Part shown: piece by piece, positions 9,803 through 16,737 of the stretch
How positions within the stretch are numbered: the first letter of the stretch is position 1
Layout: every line of letters starts with the position of its first letter
Assembly (NCBI GenBank): GCA_937907165.1
Contig: CALCUH010000033.1
Span: forward strand, 1-64,000
Length of the DNA stretch: 64,000 bases
Source: an uncultured Bacteroidales bacterium
Lineage (GTDB): Bacteria > Bacteroidota > Bacteroidia > Bacteroidales > Paludibacteraceae
Direction: 5' to 3'
Notes under the pieces: generated by a model
Told to the model about the DNA's origin: nothing
Databases searched by the model: none
The model's input: only the letters and a program-made list of their open reading frames with translations
Position numbers and translations under genes: made by a program

Positions 9803-11158
9803 ATGGGGAAAAAACATTTACTACTAGCATTTTGCGCATTTACGTGTTGCGCATATTCCTATGCGGAATCGCCTAAAAGCATGCAAATCTGGCTCAAAGA
9901 CGGTCAGCAGAAATCATTCTACGTCAGCGACGTGGACAGTGTGACATTCGGTATCGCTGAAGAACAGCCTTACCAAGAGCTCGACGAATGGACGATGCCG
10001 CCAGCCATCAAGAATGCGGCGCCTCTCAGCCTTTCCGACAATGAGATGGAATATGTGAAGAAAGGGAACGAATTCGCATTAAGGTTCTTCAACGAAATCT
10101 GTCAGAACGACACGATTCAAGACAACAAATTCTTCAGTCCTATCAGTCTACAGATAGCGCTCGCCATGTGCGCCAACGGCGCATCGGAGAAAGGCGCCTT
10201 GGAAATCGCCAACAATTTGGGTTTCAGCCAAGGCGACGAATTGTCTGAGATGAACAAATATTACAACAAAGTCTATCTGTCGATGAACTCCGAAATCGAC
10301 GGCAGCGTATTCAGCATAGCCAATGCGATCTGGCCCGTCAAAGGGAGCACCGTGTTGGAGCCATTCCTCTCCACTATGCGCGAACAATATTATGCGACAG
10401 TCAGACACCTTGATTATGAACACCAATCTAAAGCAGCCGGTGACACCATCTGCAAATGGGCGGATATGGCTACCAACGGGAAAATCAAAGATTTAAGTTT
10501 GAGACCTAATGATCAGAGCAGATTAGTCATTAATAACGCCTGCTATTTCAAAGCGGATTGGCAAACTGAGTTCGACTCCGCCTTGACGAAAACAGACACA
10601 TTCACCAATATCTTCGGGAAGAAAGAACAGGTGGAGATGATGGAACAAATAGTGTACACCTACCAAAAAAGGGAATGGGGCAAAGAAGTGACGCTTCCTT
10701 ACCATGGCCCTTATTCCATTCTTCTCATCTTACCTGATGATGGGGTAAGCGTGGAAAAGGCAATAGCGAGCATCAACACAGAAGATTTAATCCATCCTAA
10801 TTACAGCGACCTCAATGCGCTCCTTCAACTACCTAAATTCAAAATCAAGGATGCCATAGATTTGAAAGATGTCACAGCGAAATTAGGAATGACGGACATT
10901 TTCGACCAATTTCCTAACGCCATCGACGAAGAAATCTCAATTAGCCGAATGATGCAAGACACCTACATAAAATTAGACGAACATGGCACGGAAGCCGCAG
11001 CCGTCACAAGCATAGCGGCTGATAATGCGGTCAGCATAAATACCCCGGACCTTACCGTTAAATTCGACAAGCCTTTCGGATTCGCCATTGTGGAACGCAA
11101 TACGGGTATGATTCTGTTCTTAGGCAAATACACACAAGTTCCCCAAGAGGAAAATTAA
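9803..11158 (+). CDS. Secreted serpin 1
   Basis: 451 aa from the start MGKKHLLLAFCAF; the ATG at 9767 is out of context for a signal peptide. Order: signal peptide; a short module with KSMQIWLKDGQQ...DVDSVTFG (about residues 24-50) common at the N-termini of Bacteroidales exported proteins; then a complete serpin fold (about 75-450). The reactive-centre hinge GTEAAAVTS is of the inhibitory type with small residues, and the loop continues IAADNAVSINTP before the KFDKPFGF strand. The P1 region is therefore small and uncharged (around D-N-A-V), suggesting an elastase-like or similar target rather than trypsin; this is inference. First of three tandem paralogues, with its own promoter; a strong hairpin lies 6 bases after the stop. 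Confidence 0.93.
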   Translation: MGKKHLLLAFCAFTCCAYSYAESPKSMQIWLKDGQQKSFYVSDVDSVTFGIAEEQPYQELDEWTMPPAIKNAAPLSLSDNEMEYVKKGNEFALRFFNEICQNDTIQDNKFFSPISLQIALAMCANGASEKGALEIANNLGFSQGDELSEMNKYYNKVYLSMNSEIDGSVFSIANAIWPVKGSTVLEPFLSTMREQYYATVRHLDYEHQSKAAGDTICKWADMATNGKIKDLSLRPNDQSRLVINNACYFKADWQTEFDSALTKTDTFTNIFGKKEQVEMMEQIVYTYQKREWGKEVTLPYHGPYSILLILPDDGVSVEKAIASINTEDLIHPNYSDLNALLQLPKFKIKDAIDLKDVTAKLGMTDIFDQFPNAIDEEISISRMMQDTYIKLDEHGTEAAAVTSIAADNAVSINTPDLTVKFDKPFGFAIVERNTGMILFLGKYTQVPQEEN

Positions 11159-11164
11159 TAAATC

Positions 11165-11199
11165 TTTCGGAGTGCCGCCACAACAATGGCACTCCGAAA
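11165..11199 (+). terminator. Hairpin between serpins 1 and 2
   Basis: A perfect 12-bp stem TTTCGGAGTGCC/GGCACTCCGAAA has an 11-base loop. There is no strong T tract afterwards, so it may be a partial terminator or a message-stabilising structure that sets the ratio of serpin 1 to the downstream serpins. Confidence 0.6.
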
Positions 11200-11240
11200 A
11201 TAAACACCTTGGTTTATAAAAATATTAAGAACTTATATTT

Positions 11241-12590
11241 ATGAATAAAAAACATTTACTCATTGGGTTCTTTGCTCTAAGCTTATCCGCTGGCGCATCC
11301 GCGGAACAAAAAAGCATGCAAGTCTGGCTCAAGAACGGTCAGCAAGAAACATTCTACGTCAGCGACGTGGACAGTGTGACATTCGGTATCGCTGAAGAAC
11401 AGCCTTACCAAGAGCTCAACGAATGGACGATGCCTCCTGTCATCGAGCACCCCGCACCTCTCAAACTTTCCGGCAATGAGCTGGAATACGTGAAGGCGGA
11501 GAACCAACTCGCCAAGAGTTATTTCAAGAAAATATGCGAGGCCAAACAAGACAGCAATAGGTTCTTCTGCCCGATCAGCTTGAATATGGCTCTCGGTCTA
11601 TGCGCCAACGGCGCCTCCGACAAGGGCGCCAAAGAAATCGCCAACGCCTTAGGTTTCAAGGACGGAGACGAATTGGCCGAAATGAACCGATATTTCAACA
11701 AGCTCTATTTGTCGTTGAACGCCCAACAAGACAGTTGCATTTTCAGCCTAAACAATGCCATCTGGCCTCTGAAAGGACTAACTGTTCTGGAACCTTTCCT
11801 CACCTCCGCCCGTGAACAATATTATGCCACGGTCAGACATCTCGACTTCCTCAATGACCCTGTCGGCTCTAAGGCCATCATCGACCAATGGGCAGACACA
11901 ATGACCCACGGGCTCATCTCCAAACTGAGTTTTGAACCTGACAACGCCATTACACTGGTCATCAACAACGCCTGCTACTTCAAAGCGCAATGGATGAAAG
12001 AGTTTGATTCACTGCTTACACAGACGGACACATTTACCACTTTTAACGGAGAAAAAAGATTGGTGAAAATGATGAAAAACGACACTTGGAAATATGCGGA
12101 AAACGACAGCTCTCAAATTGTGGAACTCCCCTATAAAGGTCCTTACTCCATGTTCCTCGTTCTTCCGAAAGAGAATGTGAGCGTGGAAGGTGCTATCGAA
12201 ACCTTGGATGAAACGCTTCTCACACAAACCACTTATCCAAGCAATGAAGGATATGCCCTTTCACTTCCGAAATTCGACATCACCGATGCGATGACTCTAA
12301 AACAAATTTCTAACGACCTCGGAATAAACGACATGTTCCAACAATTCAATAGGGCTATCAGCATGAAATCTTACGTCTCCGAAATAATCCAAGACAGCCA
12401 CATAAAATTGGACGAACAAGGGACGGAAGCTGCCGCAGTCACTTCTGTCATCGTAGTGGGAGGCGGCACTTTGGGACCTAAAAACATCATCAAATTTAAC
12501 CGACCTTTCGGATACGTCATCGTGGAAAAAAATAGCGGCATGATGCTCTTCATGGGTAAATGCACAAAACTAGGAGAAGATATCGAATAA
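11241..12590 (+). CDS. Secreted serpin 2
   Basis: 449 aa. A signal peptide (MNKKHLLIGFFALSLSAGASA) precedes the same MQVWLKNGQQ...DVDSVTFG module and a full serpin fold. The inhibitory hinge GTEAAAVTS is kept, but the loop then reads VIVVGGGTLGPKN, glycine-rich and unlike serpin 1, so target specificity should differ. The N-terminal module and its linker are almost identical to serpin 1 at DNA level (see the shared block at 11351-11417), while the serpin bodies have diverged. It lies between hairpins at 11165-11199 and 12609-12637. Probably exported to the periplasm or surface to inhibit proteases; whether the targets are host or bacterial is unknown. Confidence 0.93.
   Translation: MNKKHLLIGFFALSLSAGASAEQKSMQVWLKNGQQETFYVSDVDSVTFGIAEEQPYQELNEWTMPPVIEHPAPLKLSGNELEYVKAENQLAKSYFKKICEAKQDSNRFFCPISLNMALGLCANGASDKGAKEIANALGFKDGDELAEMNRYFNKLYLSLNAQQDSCIFSLNNAIWPLKGLTVLEPFLTSAREQYYATVRHLDFLNDPVGSKAIIDQWADTMTHGLISKLSFEPDNAITLVINNACYFKAQWMKEFDSLLTQTDTFTTFNGEKRLVKMMKNDTWKYAENDSSQIVELPYKGPYSMFLVLPKENVSVEGAIETLDETLLTQTTYPSNEGYALSLPKFDITDAMTLKQISNDLGINDMFQQFNRAISMKSYVSEIIQDSHIKLDEQGTEAAAVTSVIVVGGGTLGPKNIIKFNRPFGYVIVEKNSGMMLFMGKCTKLGEDIE
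11351..11417 (+). repeat. 67-bp block identical to part of serpin 1
   Basis: The stretch that encodes the FYVSDVDSVTFG module and the EEQPYQEL linker is identical to the block at about 9917-9983 in serpin 1 (ATTCTACGTC...CAAGAGCTC in both). Identity continues for about 15 bases beyond one mismatch. Flanking coding sequence is clearly diverged, which points to local gene conversion. Confidence 0.75.
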
Positions 12591-12608
12591 TATAATCAGA
12601 CTTCACTC

Positions 12609-12637
12609 AGGATGCGTCATGAAAAGTGGCGTATCCT
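12609..12637 (+). terminator. Hairpin between serpins 2 and 3
   Basis: A 12-bp stem with three G-T wobbles (AGGATGCGTCAT with GTGGCGTATCCT) and a GAAAA loop. It has no T tract and is placed like the hairpin after serpin 1, so it is probably a partial terminator or processing structure. Confidence 0.45.
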
Positions 12638-12704
12638 CTAGTAAGAATACACTTTAGGGCATATAAGTTATTCTGTTTTCAATATTAAACACATAAAAAC
12701 ACTT

Positions 12705-14063
12705 ATGAACAAAAAACTATTATTGACAGGAATTATACTTCCTCTCATGATGGGAGTGTCGGCCGAACAAAAAAACATGAAAATTTGGCTGAATAACGGA
12801 GAGAACTACATCTACCCGATCGAAGAGGTGGACAGCATCACCTTCTCCGAACAAGTGCGCCCCGCTTACTCGTTGTCCGACGAGAACACGATGCCGCCCA
12901 CACTTAACAGTCCCCAACCACTCTCGCTGACGGAAGAGCAAATCTCCTTCGTCAAAGGCAACAACGAGTTCGGAAAAAAATGTCTGGACTACATTGCGAA
13001 AGGCTCCACGAAGAACTACTGTTTCTCTCCGGTCAGCCTCAACATAGCGTTAGGAATGTGCGCTAACACGGCCGACCCAACTGGTGTGAAAGAACTTGCC
13101 GACGCGATGGGTTTCAAGACAAAGAACCCGCTCGCCGACATGAACAGTTACTATAACGAGTTGTGCCAGTCGCTCAACTCACCTATCGACAAGGTGATTG
13201 TGACAATATCAAACGCACTATGGCTCGACAAAGGAATGAAAGAACTCACCAAGCAGGAGTTCGTCGAAACATTACGAAACCAATACTTCAGCACCATAAG
13301 GACCCTTGATTTCATAAATGACCCCAATGGATCCAAGGATACCATCAACCATTGGGCGGACCTGATGACAAAAGGACGTATCAAAGAGATAAGTGCGGAC
13401 ATCACCGATTCTACCAAAGCGGTAATCAACAATGCGACCTACTTCAAAGGGGAATGGGTGCCGGAATTTTTCTCCTTGGCTGACCAAAAGTTCTACTTGT
13501 CAGACTCTTCTTCCAAAGAGGTTCCGATTATATACACAGGTGCACCTATGGAATATTACAAAACTGACGATTACGAAGCTGTGAACGTCTTTTTCGGCAT
13601 TCCCCAAAAGAAAGGCGACACCTATAGCATGATATTCCTAATGCCCGACGAAGGAAAATCTTTGAAAGAGGTATTGCCCGATGTACAATGGGAGAATATT
13701 CCGTTCACACAACAATTCGGGTATTTGACGATGCCCGAATTCGAATTCAACGCTAACTATGACTTAACCAAAACACTTACTGATTTAGGGATCAAACGAA
13801 TCTTTTTTACCTGTAGCGAAGGATTTTATAGGGATGATATCTTCGTAAACCAAGTCACGCAAGACACCTACATCAAAGTCGACAAGAAAGGTGCGGAAGC
13901 GGCGGCGGTGACCACAATCGTAATGGGAAGCGGTAATGCGGCTCGACCTACATTCGATATGAAGATCAACAGACCTTACGCATTCGCCATAAGAGAGAAC
14001 AAAACAGGTTTATTGCTGTTCGTCGGTATCGTCAACGATCCGACCTACCATGGCAACAAATAA
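12705..14063 (+). CDS. Secreted serpin 3
   Basis: 452 aa. Signal peptide MNKKLLLTGIILPLMMGVSA, then a more diverged version of the N-terminal module (MKIWLNNGENYIYPIEEVDSITF) and a full serpin domain. The hinge reads GAEAAAVTT, with Ala for the usual Thr at P14, still compatible with loop insertion. The loop continues IVMGSGNAARP, different again from serpins 1 and 2. The most diverged of the three, it ends the cluster at the strong bidirectional hairpin at 14078-14125. The three genes look like one family with separately evolved reactive loops. Confidence 0.93.
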   Translation: MNKKLLLTGIILPLMMGVSAEQKNMKIWLNNGENYIYPIEEVDSITFSEQVRPAYSLSDENTMPPTLNSPQPLSLTEEQISFVKGNNEFGKKCLDYIAKGSTKNYCFSPVSLNIALGMCANTADPTGVKELADAMGFKTKNPLADMNSYYNELCQSLNSPIDKVIVTISNALWLDKGMKELTKQEFVETLRNQYFSTIRTLDFINDPNGSKDTINHWADLMTKGRIKEISADITDSTKAVINNATYFKGEWVPEFFSLADQKFYLSDSSSKEVPIIYTGAPMEYYKTDDYEAVNVFFGIPQKKGDTYSMIFLMPDEGKSLKEVLPDVQWENIPFTQQFGYLTMPEFEFNANYDLTKTLTDLGIKRIFFTCSEGFYRDDIFVNQVTQDTYIKVDKKGAEAAAVTTIVMGSGNAARPTFDMKINRPYAFAIRENKTGLLLFVGIVNDPTYHGNK

Positions 14064-14077
14064 TAGGAATGTAATAA

Positions 14078-14125
14078 AATGGATAGCGGGTGGCCTTACC
14101 TTGACAAGGCCACCCGCTATCCATT
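14078..14125. terminator. Bidirectional terminator hairpin
   Basis: A perfect 20-bp inverted repeat (14078-14097 and 14106-14125) with an 8-base loop lies between the convergent serpin 3 (plus) and DUF2809 (minus) genes. It would serve both transcripts. Confidence 0.88.
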
Positions 14126-14139
14126 CGTAAGGAGAAGAA

Positions 14140-14535
14140 CTATTTAGAAGAGAGGAACGTCCATTTCCTTTCCACGCAAAAACAAATCCCGAATATTAAA
14201 GCGATTCCGATCGTGTAAGCCACAAGATCGCTCCACAAAAATCCTTGACCCAAGGTTAAATGTCCCAACGTAGTCGAACGCAATTCCACCAGTCCCGGCC
14301 ATCTGATAAGCTGAGAAAACTCCACCAAGTATGCGGTCAACAAACTAATCGCAGCCACCTTACCCAACTTGGCGTCGACCAACAAGAAACGGAAACAGCA
14401 GAAAACCATCATCGCCCACAAAGCGTCGCCCGTAGCGGCAGGTATGGAAGGATTAAGGCGGGAAGATAGGCCCACCACGATAATGATGATAGCCAAGATG
14501 GCATAGAAAAACCGACGTTTAGCTAAAGGACGCAT
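14140..14535 (-). CDS. DUF2809 family membrane protein
   Basis: 131 aa with four predicted membrane helices (about residues 10-28, 37-55, 58-75 and 100-122). The motif ATGDALWAMMVF matches the DUF2809 family, which is of unknown function. The LxAYLVEFSQL segment is also typical. It starts 22 bases after the stop of the PorP-like gene at 14558 and is probably the last gene of that transcript. A functional link to type IX secretion is not known and may be chance. It ends at the bidirectional hairpin. Confidence 0.8.
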   Translation of the reverse strand: MRPLAKRRFFYAILAIIIIVVGLSSRLNPSIPAATGDALWAMMVFCCFRFLLVDAKLGKVAAISLLTAYLVEFSQLIRWPGLVELRSTTLGHLTLGQGFLWSDLVAYTIGIALIFGICFCVERKWTFLSSK

Positions 14536-14557
14536 AATCGCAGAGATTACAATATGC

Positions 14558-15472
14558 TTAATTCTTTTTCTTATTCTTGCCTATACCATACGAAAGGATG
14601 ACCTCATGCGTATTGGAAGACAATTGGGAAGAAGAGCCGAGATCCAAATCATACGAATATCCGAAACGGAATTTCTTATGTTCGAAGCCTAAAGTGAAGA
14701 CCAAAACGGAAGGGTCAACCTGATGACGAAAATCAGGTCGCCAAGTCAATCCACCCCAAAGAGTACGATTGATGAAAAGCAGAGAACCGAACTCCACCAA
14801 ATTCGTCATGCGATGGTGCATGAAAGCGACAATAGGAGACAAATCCACATTTTCATTGAGCGGAATTAAACCAGTTCCGTACAAATAAAAATGACGTCCT
14901 GATTTAAATGGTGTAGACTCACCGTTGAAAAGATGCGTAAAAGACAACCCGAAAGTACAATATAAATTGGAGTATTCAATACCGAAGTCGAAATCTGGAG
15001 AGCATTCACGCATTTTCTGGTTAAGCCCCTCTTCTTCTTCCCTTTCTGTCTCATCATCCACCGTATTCGCCAGATAATCATGGCTACCCACATAGACGCC
15101 AGCGGCTAAGCCCAAAGAAAGAACATTACGGTCACCCAACCCGATTTGATAAGAGTAGGCCACCTTAGCATCCACCGTATGATGTCCGACACCAATTTGG
15201 TCATAAGCGAAAGAGAACCCGAATCCGGACTTAGCCGCATCCTCATAATCGGTCACGTTCAAAACGACCGTCCTCGGGCCATTATCCACACCCAACCATT
15301 GCAAACGTCCATGGAGGAAGATGTCAATATCATCCGTGTTACCGGTAGCGGCGGGATTCTTATTCACGCGGGAAAAAATTTCTTGAGATAATAATAAATC
15401 GCCCTGCGCTTGCAGCGAAACGCAAAACGCGGAACAGACAAAGAGGAATATTATGTAAAAAAGCCTTTTCAT
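14558..15472 (-). CDS. PorP/SprF family T9SS outer-membrane protein (triad 2)
   Basis: 304 aa with a signal peptide ending SLQAQ. The family signature LLLSQEIFSRVNKNPAATGN follows at once. The rest is alternating beta strands with many aromatic residues, as in a 14-stranded barrel, ending in SYGIGK. Family members (SprF, PorP) are outer-membrane proteins needed for secretion or surface attachment of T9SS cargo, in particular type B sorting-domain adhesins. Here the gene directly follows an OmpA-like gene (12-base gap) and a type B beta-helix protein, so it is likely the dedicated partner of that cargo. Clear paralogue of the protein at 19560-20471. Confidence 0.93.
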   Translation of the reverse strand: MKRLFYIIFLFVCSAFCVSLQAQGDLLLSQEIFSRVNKNPAATGNTDDIDIFLHGRLQWLGVDNGPRTVVLNVTDYEDAAKSGFGFSFAYDQIGVGHHTVDAKVAYSYQIGLGDRNVLSLGLAAGVYVGSHDYLANTVDDETEREEEEGLNQKMRECSPDFDFGIEYSNLYCTFGLSFTHLFNGESTPFKSGRHFYLYGTGLIPLNENVDLSPIVAFMHHRMTNLVEFGSLLFINRTLWGGLTWRPDFRHQVDPSVLVFTLGFEHKKFRFGYSYDLDLGSSSQLSSNTHEVILSYGIGKNKKKN

Positions 15473-15484
15473 TCTCCAACGAAT

Positions 15485-16729
15485 TTACTGTTTAACGATC
15501 TCGACCCGGCGGTTTTTTTGATGGTCGGCTTCAGATTTAGCATTCTTCACTACAGGATTGGCGCTTCCCGCCCCTTCATAAGAAATTTTATGTTTGCTAA
15601 CGCCCATCTTCACGAGTTGGTCATAAACCACTTTCGCTCGGTCACGAGAAAGCGACATATTACTCGCATCCGTTCCCCTCTCGTCGGCATAACCTATAAT
15701 TTTATATTTGGAATTCGCCTCCCTATTAATAAAATCGTAAATGACACTGAACTCATAATCATAACTATCCACCAAATTCGTCTTATTAAGTTCAAAGTAC
15801 AACACAATAGTCTTATCATCCTTCCTCACCACCTTGGACCTATGGTCTTCTCCGAAAATATCGTCATCTTCATCAATGCGCTGCAAGCAAAAGACATCGG
15901 ATATTCCCTTTCTATCAGAGATAAAGAAAAGTTTGCCGCCCGCAACCACCATATTCATATCATCAAAAGCCCCGTTATACCCCGAAGGGAGCAAACGAGC
16001 GACTGGTTCATCATCCGTCAGACCGACTTTATAAATATTGTTCTTTTTAAACGACGAAGGACGGTTTGAAGTAAAATAGAGTGTCGTGTCATAAGAGACG
16101 AAAGGGAAATCCTCGTCAAATTCAGAATTGATGGTTTCCTCATTCACCGGTGCGGACCAACAATTTTGGGTGAAATCCCAATCCATATACCAAATATCCT
16201 TACCTCCTTTTCCGCCCTCCATTTCAGAGACAAAATAGAGACGTCTGCCCTTCATAGCCACCGCAGGATTGAACATACCCTCTTTCGAGCGTCCCCTTTT
16301 CCTATAAATCCAGCGACGGTATGCGAATGAAGAACCTTGATACAATGTCTTTTCCTCACCATATCCCTGTATGTGTAACTCCTCAGAATCTCCCCACTCT
16401 CCATTCCTCAAAGTAGCGGCATACAAACGTCCATTAGAGGAATAATACAACGTGGAATAATATTGGGAGAATTGCCCCTCCATCTCCAACAACTGTAAAT
16501 CTTTCCTAACAATAAAATCGTTAGCATTCCAAGAATGGTCGGAGATTCCCACAAAGACCTGTCCGCCACGAGTAAAGGCCACTCTATCGTCTAAAACAGA
16601 AAGACCGAATTCCTCAGCAGAAGTGCAAACCTTTAACGGACGCATTTCAGATTCGGCACGACTATTCCTCACCTCCGCATTCAAGGTCAAGGCAAATAAG
16701 CTGAAAAATAGAACAAAAAAAATCCTCAT
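15485..16729 (-). CDS. PD40-OmpA periplasmic protein, PorE-like (triad 2)
   Basis: 414 aa. The signal peptide (MRIFFVLFFSLFALTLNA) is followed by WD40-like/PD40 propeller blades, including MFNPAVAMKGRRLYFVSEMEGG and KDIWYMDWDF. A C-terminal OmpA domain (about 300-414) has GYADERGTDASNMSLSRDRA and NRRVEI, keeping the Asp and Arg that hold peptidoglycan. The arrangement resembles T9SS PorE, but without its N-terminal TPR. It probably ties the outer-membrane PorP-like partner to peptidoglycan. Spacing is 8 bases from the upstream surface protein and 12 bases to the PorP gene. Paralogue of the protein at 20488-21780. Confidence 0.88.
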   Translation of the reverse strand: MRIFFVLFFSLFALTLNAEVRNSRAESEMRPLKVCTSAEEFGLSVLDDRVAFTRGGQVFVGISDHSWNANDFIVRKDLQLLEMEGQFSQYYSTLYYSSNGRLYAATLRNGEWGDSEELHIQGYGEEKTLYQGSSFAYRRWIYRKRGRSKEGMFNPAVAMKGRRLYFVSEMEGGKGGKDIWYMDWDFTQNCWSAPVNEETINSEFDEDFPFVSYDTTLYFTSNRPSSFKKNNIYKVGLTDDEPVARLLPSGYNGAFDDMNMVVAGGKLFFISDRKGISDVFCLQRIDEDDDIFGEDHRSKVVRKDDKTIVLYFELNKTNLVDSYDYEFSVIYDFINREANSKYKIIGYADERGTDASNMSLSRDRAKVVYDQLVKMGVSKHKISYEGAGSANPVVKNAKSEADHQKNRRVEIVKQ

Positions 16730-16737
16730 ATTCTAAA

